This document shows, one piece after another, positions 21,377 through 28,428 of a stretch of DNA of 29,442 nucleotides (the stretch's first letter is position 1; every line of letters begins with the position of its first letter). Location of the stretch: positions 1 to 29,442 of the IMG/VR virus record IMGVR_UViG_3300020201_000082; one strand, written 5' to 3'. The stretch is from a virus. The position numbers were made by a program, and so were the translations under genes. The notes beneath the pieces are model-generated. The model was not told the DNA's origin and searched no databases. It saw only the letters and a program-made list of their open reading frames with translations.

Positions 21377-22671
21377 TTGATTGGAAAACACAGTTCCCCG
21401 GTATCGACTTCCTAGACATTCAGAAGACTATCATTACCGATGATCGCAAGATTACCGGTGTGTTTCTAGGAACCGGTGTTGGTAAGACGCTGCCGACGCT
21501 TGTCCTCGGGAAAGGAAAGATTCTTGTCATTTGTCCGAAACAGCAGATGCTCGATCAGACCTGGGAAGATAACGATAAGAAATTCTCTCTCGGCAAGGAC
21601 ATTACGACCATCAACTACGATATGTTCTGGAGGAAGTGGGAAACGTTTGAGCGGTTTGATACCGTCATTCTTGACGAAGGACACCGAGCTGCGGGAGTGC
21701 TTCCAGAAACCCGCCAGCGCAACCGGATATTGATACCGAAGACCAGCAAAACGCACGAGGCAATTCTTCTTTATCTAAGGAAGCACCAGCCAGATCGATT
21801 CTACATTGCGACAGCAACCCCGAAAGGTAAGCCAATGAACGTGTGGGCGCTTGCTCGACTGATAGGAAAGAAATGGGACTTCTATAAATTCCGTGAGGCA
21901 TTTTATTTCAAGACCATGATGGGAAGGAGAGAGATATGGCTTCCGAGGACAGACGAAGCAACAGAACAGAGGCTGGTGCTTGCAGTGCAGTCTCTCGGGT
22001 ACACCGGAGGGCTTCAGGACTTCGTGGATGTTCCTGAGCAGACACACCGGACCATCTCCATACCCCTGTCTGATGAGCAGAAGAAAGAACTGAAGGAGTT
22101 AAGAGAGAGCGAAGCCGATCCTCTCGTTATGCGTTCGTACATGCGAACCATCGAGAATGGAGTTCTTTACGCAAAGAAGATTGAGCAGGTCGGAGAAAAG
22201 GAGGACATCCTCGTGAAAGACACCAAGCTATTCAAGAATGGGAAAATAGACTACATCATTGAGCGGGCAGGAGAGTTCCCGAAGCTCTTTGTGTTTGCAG
22301 CGTACACCGCTCAGGTGAACGCTATTGCCTCAGCTCTTCGCAAGGAAGGGTACGATGTTCACACTGTTACGGGTCATACGAAGAATCGCGGCACGGTATT
22401 CAAGGAAATGGAGGCCATGAAGAAAGGAATAGTTATCGTAGCCTCTTCAATCTGTGAGGGCTATCGCGTGCCGAGTGCCCCCTGCATGATATTCGCCTCG
22501 AAGTCGAATCGTTTCGTACACTACGACCAGGGCAAGGGGAGAATCCTCGACGGGCAGCATTTGAAAAAGAATCTGTACTTACATCTGGTTGTGCCGGGCG
22601 GGGCTGATGATGATTGCCACAAGTCAATCATGGCAGGTTCGGACTTTCAAGAGAAACTGTCTGTTCTATGA
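21373..22671 (+). CDS. SF2 DNA/RNA helicase
   Basis: 432 residues. Motif I FLGTGVGKT (33-39 core), motif II DEGH (101-104), motif III TATP (147-150) and a motif VI-like QGKGR (386-390) mark a superfamily 2 helicase of compact phage type. The C-terminal RecA-like lobe includes KLFVFAAYTAQVNAIASAL and IVIVASSICEGYRVPSAP. It probably remodels DNA or R-loops in replication or recombination. It is coupled to the primase-helicase in front and the nuclease behind through ATGA overlaps, so the three are made together. Confidence 0.92.
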   Translation: MIDWKTQFPGIDFLDIQKTIITDDRKITGVFLGTGVGKTLPTLVLGKGKILVICPKQQMLDQTWEDNDKKFSLGKDITTINYDMFWRKWETFERFDTVILDEGHRAAGVLPETRQRNRILIPKTSKTHEAILLYLRKHQPDRFYIATATPKGKPMNVWALARLIGKKWDFYKFREAFYFKTMMGRREIWLPRTDEATEQRLVLAVQSLGYTGGLQDFVDVPEQTHRTISIPLSDEQKKELKELRESEADPLVMRSYMRTIENGVLYAKKIEQVGEKEDILVKDTKLFKNGKIDYIIERAGEFPKLFVFAAYTAQVNAIASALRKEGYDVHTVTGHTKNRGTVFKEMEAMKKGIVIVASSICEGYRVPSAPCMIFASKSNRFVHYDQGKGRILDGQHLKKNLYLHLVVPGGADDDCHKSIMAGSDFQEKLSVL

Positions 22672-23051
22672 TAGAGGCCGGAAGTAACACGGTACTTAAT
22701 CAGTACCTTCGTGAGAAGCGCAAGGAAGGATTTTACTGCTACTACGAGCTAAAGGTTGCTCGTGGAGACACGTTTTATTTCTCGAACATAGAGACAAACC
22801 AGCATGAGTCACTGCCCGCACTTGCTAACGAGGGGTTGGTATGGAAGCTGTCTGACGAGGACAGTCGTAGAAAGCCGTGCGACGGATTATCAGCACCGCC
22901 CCTTCCTTCGTTCCTTGTCATTAAGTTCAAAGGAACGTACTGCTTTATTGAGTACCATCGCATCTTAGAAATGATGAATGCTGGCAGTACCTCCATATCC
23001 TCGGATGAGGCGATAGAAATATCCCAGAGGATCTTTCGTTCATCTGTCTAG
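22668..23051 (+). CDS. RecU-like PD-(D/E)XK nuclease, putative Holliday junction resolvase
   Basis: 127 residues from ATG 22668, which overlaps the helicase stop. YYELK (E27, K29) fits the E-x-K of the PD-(D/E)XK nuclease fold. It is followed by FYFSNIETNQHESL with a Gln-His like the conserved Q of RecU-type resolvases, then KPCDGL (D72) and a strand pair (SFLVIKFKGTYCFIEYHRIL). The order resembles phage proteins annotated as RecU or PBP-related factor A-like recombinases. It would resolve branched replication or packaging intermediates. The upstream acidic residue of the motif is not obvious, so the call is probable, not certain. Confidence 0.65.
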   Translation: MIEAGSNTVLNQYLREKRKEGFYCYYELKVARGDTFYFSNIETNQHESLPALANEGLVWKLSDEDSRRKPCDGLSAPPLPSFLVIKFKGTYCFIEYHRILEMMNAGSTSISSDEAIEISQRIFRSSV

Positions 23052-23054
23052 GAG

Positions 23055-23099
23055 TTATCCACAGTCGCCATTGACGGCGACATCGACATAGGATACACT
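23055..23099 (+). promoter_or_regulatory. Promoter 3 with exact DnaA box
   Basis: TTATCCACA (23055-23063) equals the consensus DnaA box. Seven bases later come TTGACG (23071-23076), a 17-base spacer and TACACT (23094-23099). The spacer shares GACATCGACAT with promoter 1. It drives the ribbon-helix-helix-like gene and the downstream array. Confidence 0.7.
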
Positions 23100-23139
23100 G
23101 AAGGGGTCACGTCGAATTAACCAGTCATTAAACTAATAC

Positions 23140-23319
23140 ATGAGCTCAACTAAACCGAGTAAAGATACAAATTCACTACACCGTGTAAATACACGTATTT
23201 TCGTTTACCAAGACCTGTTCATAAAAAGTGAGGTCAAGAAGTCCAAGGTAGCAACTAGCGAGGGAGAGGTTCATCGCACGCTGCTCGCCGAGGCTATCGA
23301 GGCCCGCGCATCAGCATAA
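23140..23319 (+). CDS. Ribbon-helix-helix-like small regulator
   Basis: 59 residues. A strand (HRVNTRIFVYQDLFI) is followed by two helices, the second being SEGEVHRTLLAEAIEARA, which matches the usual 'SEGEVIR-A-' phrase of ribbon-helix-helix repressors. It is the first gene behind promoter 3, so an autoregulator of this operon, or of the three similar promoters, is a good hypothesis. The start follows AACTAATAC without SD. Confidence 0.55.
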   Translation: MSSTKPSKDTNSLHRVNTRIFVYQDLFIKSEVKKSKVATSEGEVHRTLLAEAIEARASA

Positions 23320-23322
23320 TAT

Positions 23323-23616
23323 ATGTCAAACATCTACGAAGAATACGCCGCAGTCGACGCAGAAGAGAAGGCAATCAAAGCAAAGAAGGAACAGCTTCGT
23401 CCCTTCATTATCAAGAAGATGATCGAGGACGGTCTCGACAAGATTGAGACATCCCTCGGTAAGTTTAGCGTCACTCCACTTAAGAGCTGGACCTACCCTG
23501 AAGGAGTCATCGAGCTTGGCGATTCGTTCAAGGCAGCAAAGGCAAAAGCAGAGTCAACAGGAGAGGCAACGTTCGAAGAGTCACCGTCTCTCCGGTTCAC
23601 ACCAGTAAAACTTTAA
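23323..23616 (+). CDS. Small helical phage protein
   Basis: 97 residues. A charged helix (AVDAEEKAIKAKKEQLRPFI) leads to IIKKMIEDGLDKIETSLGKF, then a strand SVTPLKSWTYP, and the end SPSLRFTPVKL. The general layout (N-terminal coiled helix, small beta part with a Trp) is common in uncharacterised phage recombination-module proteins such as siphovirus Gp157-like ones, but the match is weak. It lies four bases after the RHH-like gene. Confidence 0.7.
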   Translation: MSNIYEEYAAVDAEEKAIKAKKEQLRPFIIKKMIEDGLDKIETSLGKFSVTPLKSWTYPEGVIELGDSFKAAKAKAESTGEATFEESPSLRFTPVKL

Positions 23617-23637
23617 TTAACTCAACTATCAAATTGT

Positions 23638-24201
23638 ATGGGATCAAAGACTACAAAGACCGTAAAGACCGTAAAGAAAGTAAAAGCACCCGCACCCGCG
23701 AAAGTGGTGAAGGTTGTAAAGGAAAAGAAGGCTACCGTTAAGTTCGTGTCGTTTACTCTCGGGGCGACAATCCCTACCCAGTCATTCGGGAACATTCAGC
23801 CGCACCTTACTGTTGAGGCTGGGTCTTACGAGGATGCAGCAGCGTTTGCCTTCCCTATTATCGAAGGTCTCTACGCGAAGTACGCTGACGTGAAGCCCGG
23901 GTTCCTTGGAAAGATAACTGAGACTGTAAAGCAGGTCGCTCCAGTCGCTCCAGTCGCTCCAGTCGCTCCAGTCGCTCCAGTGGCTCCAGTCGCAGCACAG
24001 GTCGAGACAGCAGCTCCAACAGCTCCTGAGGCACCTAAGAGCGAGTTTGTACTCAAGGCTGAGAAGATGATCGGGCTTGCCATGAGTGCAGAAGCAGCGA
24101 TTGTTATCCAGACCCAGGTCGAGAAGTCCGTAAAGATTGCAGAGGCAGATAAGCCAGCTCTCCTTGCACTCGTCCTCAAGAAGCGTGGAGAGTTCAAGTA
24201 A
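23638..24201 (+). CDS. Two-part protein with basic head and VAP-repeat linker
   Basis: 187 residues. Residues 1-33 are a lysine-rich, probably disordered head (MGSKTTKTVKTVKKVKAPAP). Residues about 34-95 form a compact domain (KFVSFTLGATIPTQSFGNIQ, HLTVEAGSYEDAAAFAFPII). Residues 100-117 are six VAP tripeptides acting as a linker, and the last 60 residues are a helical domain. The first domain resembles uncharacterised phage proteins with a 'TVEAG-x-YE-A' segment. A DNA-binding accessory role is possible because of the basic head. The start follows CAACTATCAAATTGT. Confidence 0.7.
   Translation: MGSKTTKTVKTVKKVKAPAPAKVVKVVKEKKATVKFVSFTLGATIPTQSFGNIQPHLTVEAGSYEDAAAFAFPIIEGLYAKYADVKPGFLGKITETVKQVAPVAPVAPVAPVAPVAPVAAQVETAAPTAPEAPKSEFVLKAEKMIGLAMSAEAAIVIQTQVEKSVKIAEADKPALLALVLKKRGEFK
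23935..23988 (+). repeat. Six tandem GTCGCTCCA units
   Basis: Five identical 9-base units and a sixth with one change (GTG for GTC) encode VAP six times. Same unit length and count as the EAP tract at 18505-18558, but a different sequence. Confidence 0.9.
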
Positions 24202-24211
24202 CATCGGCAGT

Positions 24212-24742
24212 ATGAAAGATGTAATGCTTGATCTTGAGACACTTGGAACGCGCCACAACGCGATGATTATATCGATTGGCGCGTGCTACTTCGACCGTAT
24301 GACAGGAGAGGTTGGTGAGACGTTCTTTTGGAACGTCCAGCCAGGAGAACACGAGAACAAGTTCACGACTGACTACTCGACGATAAGGTGGTGGCTTGAA
24401 CAATCAGAAGAAGCACGTGCAGCTATTTGCAGCGGGTCAACCCATATTGAGAATGCTCTGCAAGACCTGTGCAGATTCCTCGACACCACTGACCGTGTGC
24501 TTGTCTGGTCGCATGCGACATTCGACATGCCGATTCTTATGAACGCATTCGAAACGCTCGATATTCTGCCCCCGATTGGATTCCGGGACATGCGCGACCT
24601 TCGAACGCTGATGGATCTTGCTAATCTCGACAAAATGAAGCGCGAGCGGTTTGGGGTTCATCACAATGCGCTTGACGATGCTAAGTTTCAAGCTAGCTAC
24701 GCTTCAGACGCGTTTGTAAAACTCAATCATGGCACCGCGTAA
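24212..24742 (+). CDS. DnaQ-like 3'-5' exonuclease
   Basis: 176 residues from ATG 24212. DEDDh-type motifs are clear: Exo I VMLDLETLGT (D7, E9), Exo II WSHATFDMPIL (D105) and Exo III HHNALDDAKFQA (H151, D155 or D156). The early segment 'HNAMIISIGACYFD' matches the small RNase T/Rv2179c-like phage exonucleases. It would trim DNA or RNA 3' ends. An earlier in-frame start lies in the previous gene and was rejected. It overlaps the next gene by 14 bases. Confidence 0.9.
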   Translation: MKDVMLDLETLGTRHNAMIISIGACYFDRMTGEVGETFFWNVQPGEHENKFTTDYSTIRWWLEQSEEARAAICSGSTHIENALQDLCRFLDTTDRVLVWSHATFDMPILMNAFETLDILPPIGFRDMRDLRTLMDLANLDKMKRERFGVHHNALDDAKFQASYASDAFVKLNHGTA

Positions 24743-25004
24743 GGAAGCACAAGTGCTCATCCCGAGCACAAAGGTGCAATGGGCAATGCGCGGATACACT
24801 CCAGTCTACGGAGACGATCAGGACATTGCGATTCGTGACGCGCTCTCTCATCTCACAAAGAAACTGAGAACGGTCGACAACAAAGCACTACGCGACCTTG
24901 AGGCGAGTGGCGACGAGAAGAAGATGACCTCCAAGATGAAAGACGTCATCCGTGCTGAGCAAAGCATTATTAACTGGATGGAACAACGTAAATTCGACTT
25001 CTAA
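24729..25004 (+). CDS. Small helical hypothetical protein
   Basis: 91 residues, mostly helical and charged (RDALSHLTKKLRTVDNKALR, then EQSIINWMEQRKFDF). It overlaps the exonuclease gene by 14 bases, which suggests coupling and a possibly related task. No motif was recognised. Confidence 0.7.
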   Translation: MAPRKEAQVLIPSTKVQWAMRGYTPVYGDDQDIAIRDALSHLTKKLRTVDNKALRDLEASGDEKKMTSKMKDVIRAEQSIINWMEQRKFDF

Positions 25005-25005
25005 C

Positions 25006-25098
25006 ATGACCTGCTCTCACATCTGTTCCGGTAACTGTAGACGTGAAGGATGCAACTGCTCATGTGGAGAGTTCCACGATCACCAAACAACACTATGA
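25006..25098 (+). CDS. 30-residue cysteine-rich micropeptide
   Basis: MTCSHICSGNCRREGCNCSC then GEFHDHQTTL. It holds six cysteines and three histidines in 30 residues, enough for one or two zinc sites. It starts one base after the stop of the 91-residue gene and its own stop overlaps the next start (ATGA). This tight fit supports it as a real coupled gene although it is very short. Confidence 0.55.
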   Translation: MTCSHICSGNCRREGCNCSCGEFHDHQTTL

Positions 25099-25334
25099 GC
25101 CATGCACAAATGATGGGGTACGACAGTATGGAACTTCCTGAATACCTCAGCAATGAATCTAACTGGGAGAATGGATACCACATAGACCAGAGGGAGCAAC
25201 GGCATGAGATTAAAGACATGTCCGACTCGCACCTACTAGCAACGATTCGGTACTTCTCACACCTCGACACGAAGCCGTTACAGAGAGAGGTAAAAAGGAG
25301 AAAGACATTATCTGGTGCTTTCATGAAATACTAA
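25095..25334 (+). CDS. Small hypothetical protein
   Basis: 79 residues from ATG 25095, which overlaps the stop of the cysteine-rich peptide. It is acidic in the first half (SMELPEYLSNESNWENGYHI) and basic at the end (QREVKRRKTLSGAFMKY). An earlier in-frame start would cover most of the micropeptide gene, so I reject it. The segment MSDSHLLATIRYF is helical. No family recognised. Confidence 0.65.
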   Translation: MSHAQMMGYDSMELPEYLSNESNWENGYHIDQREQRHEIKDMSDSHLLATIRYFSHLDTKPLQREVKRRKTLSGAFMKY

Positions 25335-25335
25335 T

Positions 25336-25797
25336 ATGACTACAAACACCCGTGAGATTAAGTTTCGTGCTTGGGATAGCCGTGTGGGCAGATGGTATGT
25401 AAGCTACAATGCTCCATTTGAGTGGCTAGGAGAAAATGAAAAGGCCCCAGAGGTTGGAGTTGTGACATACACAAAGCAAAGGTTTCCTGATGGAATAATC
25501 CTAATGCAGTACACAGGATTAAAGGACAAGAACGGGAAGGAGATATACGAAGGGGACCTGTTGCTTGTGTTAGATGAGGAAGTTGTTTCTGTAACCGACG
25601 AGGGATACGGGCCAATTGAATCGTGCAACCATATCGCTAGTGTGGTTTTCCGGAATGGTGCGTTTTGCATCAACATACCAGACACGGACAGTGGTATGAC
25701 CGGATTGTATTCGTTTCGCCAGTGGAATGAAGAAGTCTCTGACGAAGAGCATGAAATCATCGGAAACATCTACGAGAATAGCGACCTACTAGTATGA
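25336..25797 (+). CDS. YopX-domain protein
   Basis: 153 residues. It begins with REIKFRAWDSRVGRW, continues with MQYTGLKDKNGKEIYEGDLL and closes with EIIGNIYENSDLL; these three phrases are diagnostic for the YopX family, which is widespread in phages and prophages. The molecular role of the family is not established. The gene begins one base after the previous stop and overlaps the next by four bases, so it belongs to the coupled array. Confidence 0.92.
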   Translation: MTTNTREIKFRAWDSRVGRWYVSYNAPFEWLGENEKAPEVGVVTYTKQRFPDGIILMQYTGLKDKNGKEIYEGDLLLVLDEEVVSVTDEGYGPIESCNHIASVVFRNGAFCINIPDTDSGMTGLYSFRQWNEEVSDEEHEIIGNIYENSDLLV

Positions 25798-26192
25798 ACC
25801 TAGAACAACAAGTAACCTCCCTAGCTCTCTCGAAGCGTCTCAAGGAGTTGGGTGTGAAGCAGATGGCACTGTTCTGGTGGAGCGAGCACACGATACCTGC
25901 GACCCTGTGGAACGAACACGACCTTGGTGAAAACGACCCATATGCTGGAGTATCTGACGAAAGCGTGGCTGCCTTCACCGTTGCAGAGTTAGGGGAGCTT
26001 CTACCAAACTACTTCAAGCACCAGGAATATGGATACATAAATCTCGTGATGATGAAGCTCGATGATGGACGTGCAGAAGTTATGTACAAGGCTCGCCTCG
26101 ATTGTGTGTTAGTGGAGCGGTCAGACACCGAAGCCGAAGCGAGGGGACTGGTGCTCGCGCACCTCATTGAAAATAAACTCCTAAGCGCATGA
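25794..26192 (+). CDS. Phage protein, paralogue 1 of the LEQQV family
   Basis: 132 residues. The N-terminus LEQQVTSLALSKRLKELGVK and the C-terminus DTEAEARGLVLAHLIENKLL are nearly identical to those of the gene at 28593, while the middle is different. A similar start ('L-x-x-QV-SL-LA-x-LK-LGVKQ-S-FW') occurs in uncharacterised phage proteins. The gene overlaps its neighbours by four bases at both ends. The middle segments may be the specificity-bearing part. Function unknown. Confidence 0.75.
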   Translation: MNLEQQVTSLALSKRLKELGVKQMALFWWSEHTIPATLWNEHDLGENDPYAGVSDESVAAFTVAELGELLPNYFKHQEYGYINLVMMKLDDGRAEVMYKARLDCVLVERSDTEAEARGLVLAHLIENKLLSA

Positions 26193-26362
26193 AAAACACA
26201 TTTGAACTTGCCGCCGAGAATACTCGCAAACACTTCCAGGAAATCGCCGGGCAATGGAACGGAGACGAACCTGCTGGAGAAGACCGCGCAATGCTTGCAA
26301 AGGGGATAGCAGAGAAGTGTGCGGAACTAGAAGCCTTACTAGGGGAGTATAGGACTGTATGA
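26189..26362 (+). CDS. 57-residue helical protein
   Basis: MKNTFELAAENTRKHFQEIA starts a mostly helical, charged peptide that ends LEALLGEYRTV. It overlaps the previous gene at ATGA and the next gene at ATGA, a strong sign of a real coupled cistron. No motif recognised. Confidence 0.65.
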   Translation: MKNTFELAAENTRKHFQEIAGQWNGDEPAGEDRAMLAKGIAEKCAELEALLGEYRTV

Positions 26363-26814
26363 TCATGAAATTCAAACACAATGACCGCGTTACCTGCAAG
26401 ATACACGTAACGGAAATCAAAGACGCTCGTATTAGTATTGACGAAGACGGAACACCTTTCATCTGTTACGAAAAGAATGGCGGTAGAACAGACGACAAGC
26501 TGGGCTACAAGTATTCTTGCTCGCTCTCCAACCCTCTTGTAACAGACCTAAAGCTAGCCACCCCCACATGGGACTCTCTTTCGTGGAAGGATATTCTTTT
26601 GGATGGTGGTGGAGACAGGAGAATGGTACTTGCGGTATCAAATGATATGGCTTGTGTCTCTCATGCTGAGGACTTCGAGACGACTTCCGGTTGGTATCAC
26701 AAGAAAGAACTCCAACATATGTATTTCACCATCCAAGGCGCAGCACCAGAAGTAGAGGAAATCACCGTCGCAGAAGCAGAGGCACGCCTTGGGGTGAAGA
26801 TTAAACTCAAATAA
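26359..26814 (+). CDS. Tandem paralogue A
   Basis: 151 residues, from ATG 26359; ATG 26365 is an alternative because the neighbouring copy begins MNFKHNDRV. It is a tandem duplicate of the gene at 26819: the first 30 residues (KHNDRVTCKIHVTEIKDARI) and last 28 (TIQGAAPEVEEITVAEAEAR) are almost identical, while the middle diverged. A middle phrase (TWDSLSWKDILLDGGGDRRM) resembles uncharacterised phage proteins of the 'VLAV-gd' type. Function unknown. Confidence 0.75.
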   Translation: MIMKFKHNDRVTCKIHVTEIKDARISIDEDGTPFICYEKNGGRTDDKLGYKYSCSLSNPLVTDLKLATPTWDSLSWKDILLDGGGDRRMVLAVSNDMACVSHAEDFETTSGWYHKKELQHMYFTIQGAAPEVEEITVAEAEARLGVKIKLK

Positions 26815-26818
26815 CACT

Positions 26819-27283
26819 ATGAACTTCAAACACAACGACCGCGTTACCTGCAAGATACACGTAACGGAAATCAAAGACGCTCGTATTAGTATTGACAAGG
26901 ATGGCACACCCTTCATCTGCCAGAACGTAAAGTGCGGAGTGTACACAGAAGACAAGCTGGGCTACAAGTATTCTTGGCGTCTCTCTAAAGACTTCACGGA
27001 CTGTTTTGTAAAAGACCTAAAACTAGCCACCCCCACATGGGACACTCTCGCGGTTGAGGATATTATCTTGGATAGCGGTGGAGCTGGAAGAATGGTGCTT
27101 GCGGTGCAAAATAACCTGGTTTGGTTCTCTGCTATAGAGCATTTTGATGTTTCTTACGATTGGTGCACCAAGAAGCAACTCAAAAGACTTGGCTACACCA
27201 TCCAAGGCGCAGCACCAGAAGTAGAGGAAATCACCGTCGCAGAAGCAGAGGCACGCCTTGGGGTGAAGATTAAGACTGACTAG
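26819..27283 (+). CDS. Tandem paralogue B
   Basis: 154 residues. Partner of the gene just upstream: DNA is nearly identical over about 90 bases at the 5' end and about 80 bases at the 3' end, and diverged between. The middle has TWDTLAVEDIILDSGGAGRM then WCTKKQLKRLGY. Keeping both copies with conserved ends suggests a conserved fold with changing surface. It lies four bases after the first copy, so both are translated from one mRNA. Confidence 0.75.
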   Translation: MNFKHNDRVTCKIHVTEIKDARISIDKDGTPFICQNVKCGVYTEDKLGYKYSWRLSKDFTDCFVKDLKLATPTWDTLAVEDIILDSGGAGRMVLAVQNNLVWFSAIEHFDVSYDWCTKKQLKRLGYTIQGAAPEVEEITVAEAEARLGVKIKTD

Positions 27284-27285
27284 GT

Positions 27286-27606
27286 ATGACCACCACCCTT
27301 GAACGCGTCCGTGCTGCTGTTATTAAGGCTGTGCCTGAGATACTTTCCGACTGCGTTTTTTGTGGCTGCGGACGGGGCGAACCAAAGTGCGTTATGGTAG
27401 GGCCTCATATGGTCGAGGCACGCGACATAACCCTCGCAGATTGTTTCGCAGCCTTGGGGATTGGTGTGTTCAGTTGCGAAGAAACGCTGAGGCACGAGCA
27501 AGAGATTGTGCACACACTCGCGGTCATGTGGAACCTCGCTCTCCCTCTCCACCTGCAAAGAGAAGAAGCATTAACCTTCCTCGATAAAACATTCAACCAT
27601 GACTAA
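27286..27606 (+). CDS. Hypothetical phage protein
   Basis: 106 residues. Features are a cysteine pair plus a nearby Cys (CVFCGCGRGEPKC) and the phrase DITLADCFAALGIG, followed by a helical end (MWNLALPLHLQREEALTFLD) that resembles a recurrent small phage-protein layout ('ITLADVL-AL ... WNL-PL-Q-ETI-FL'). It ends in the junction AACCATGACTAA. Function unknown. Confidence 0.7.
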   Translation: MTTTLERVRAAVIKAVPEILSDCVFCGCGRGEPKCVMVGPHMVEARDITLADCFAALGIGVFSCEETLRHEQEIVHTLAVMWNLALPLHLQREEALTFLDKTFNHD

Positions 27607-27619
27607 GAACCTAAAATGA
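27599..27619 (+). pseudogene. Six-codon relic of a duplicated gene start
   Basis: ATGACTAAGAACCTAAAATG followed by A reads MTKNLK and stops. It matches the start of the gene at 28069 (MTKNLQDL) in the same AACCATGACTAAGAACCTA junction. It looks like the remnant of a recombination that exchanged the gene behind the junction. A coincidence is possible because the match is short. Confidence 0.35.
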
Positions 27620-27622
27620 CTT

Positions 27623-27763
27623 ATGGCACAGACAAACGACCCCACAGAAAAGTGCTACCTAGCATACGACGACGAGCCTGGATACCTTGTCTGTTTCTAC
27701 AACCATAAGGCAGGAGAGGAGTGCTTAATGAACAGAGAAGACCCAACACTCAACCATGACTAA
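27623..27763 (+). CDS. 46-residue hypothetical protein
   Basis: MAQTNDPTEKCYLAYDDEPG at the start; it ends in NREDPTLNHD, like the genes before and after it (all end NHD). It holds three cysteines and no membrane segment. Its stop overlaps the start of the next gene inside the CAACCATGACTAA junction. Unknown function; real because of the coupled junctions. Confidence 0.6.
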   Translation: MAQTNDPTEKCYLAYDDEPGYLVCFYNHKAGEECLMNREDPTLNHD

Positions 27764-28076
27764 CACAGAACTATTCATCCAGCGTGCGATTGAGGGAGGG
27801 TGGCAACCATTAGATACTCTTGAGTTCAAGGGCGAGGTGGATTACGACATACAGAACGAGAAGTACCAGATATTTCTAACCACGGAAGTATGGCAAGCCG
27901 TAGGGAAGGTGGAGGAGTGGGACGGTAATCACAATAGCTGTAACGAGTACGATGACGGCCAGCACGATTGCAATGGATTCCCGGGGTTTATAGACAAAAT
28001 GCACGGCCTCATAGACGCTCTCGCTCGCGGAGAAACCATAGAAGATTATCTCGGTAGCATCCTCAACCATGACTAA
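27756..28076 (+). CDS. Hypothetical phage protein
   Basis: 106 residues, acidic, with an aromatic N-terminal half (AIEGGWQPLDTLEFKGEVDY) and a helical end (LIDALARGETIEDYLGSILN). A central Cys/His-bearing acidic loop (SCNEYDDGQHDCNGF) might bind a metal. It starts inside the NHD/MT junction of the previous gene and ends with the same junction into the next. Not recognised. Confidence 0.7.
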   Translation: MTNTELFIQRAIEGGWQPLDTLEFKGEVDYDIQNEKYQIFLTTEVWQAVGKVEEWDGNHNSCNEYDDGQHDCNGFPGFIDKMHGLIDALARGETIEDYLGSILNHD

Positions 28077-28428
28077 GAACCTACAAGACCTTCGTGCTGA
28101 GGCTCGCGCGGAAATAGACTGGATATTTAAGACCACGAATCACACTGAGATACTCGCAAAAGTAACGGAGTACCAGGACACCCTCATAGACTCCGTACTC
28201 GATAGAGCAGAGAAGGACAAGAAACAAGCATTACTAGATGTTCGCCGCGAAACCCTTGAAGAAATTGCTCAAGAAGTCTCTACTAACGCCGCTCAAGATA
28301 TTCTTGAGTGCGGGAACGCTGGCGCTCCACTGTCAAAAGCACGACACGAGGGATACATGGAGTGCATACAGCACACAGAAGTGTTGCTAAGGAATCGTAT
28401 TGAAAAGATAACCCCTCCTGCTCTATGA
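28069..28428 (+). CDS. Hypothetical protein sharing a block with the gene at 28964
   Basis: 119 residues, helical. The segment QALLDVRRETLEE is shared with the gene at 28964, including nearly identical DNA (around 28228-28262 and 29068-29102), while the flanks differ. It begins with MTKNLQDLRAEARAEIDWIF and ends EKITPPAL. This points to mosaic exchange of gene parts within the array. Function unknown. Confidence 0.7.
   Translation: MTKNLQDLRAEARAEIDWIFKTTNHTEILAKVTEYQDTLIDSVLDRAEKDKKQALLDVRRETLEEIAQEVSTNAAQDILECGNAGAPLSKARHEGYMECIQHTEVLLRNRIEKITPPAL

Noticed and set aside
26359-27283. One gene split by a frameshift
   Set aside because: Each copy has its own start, stop and complete conserved ends, so it is a tandem duplication and not a broken gene.
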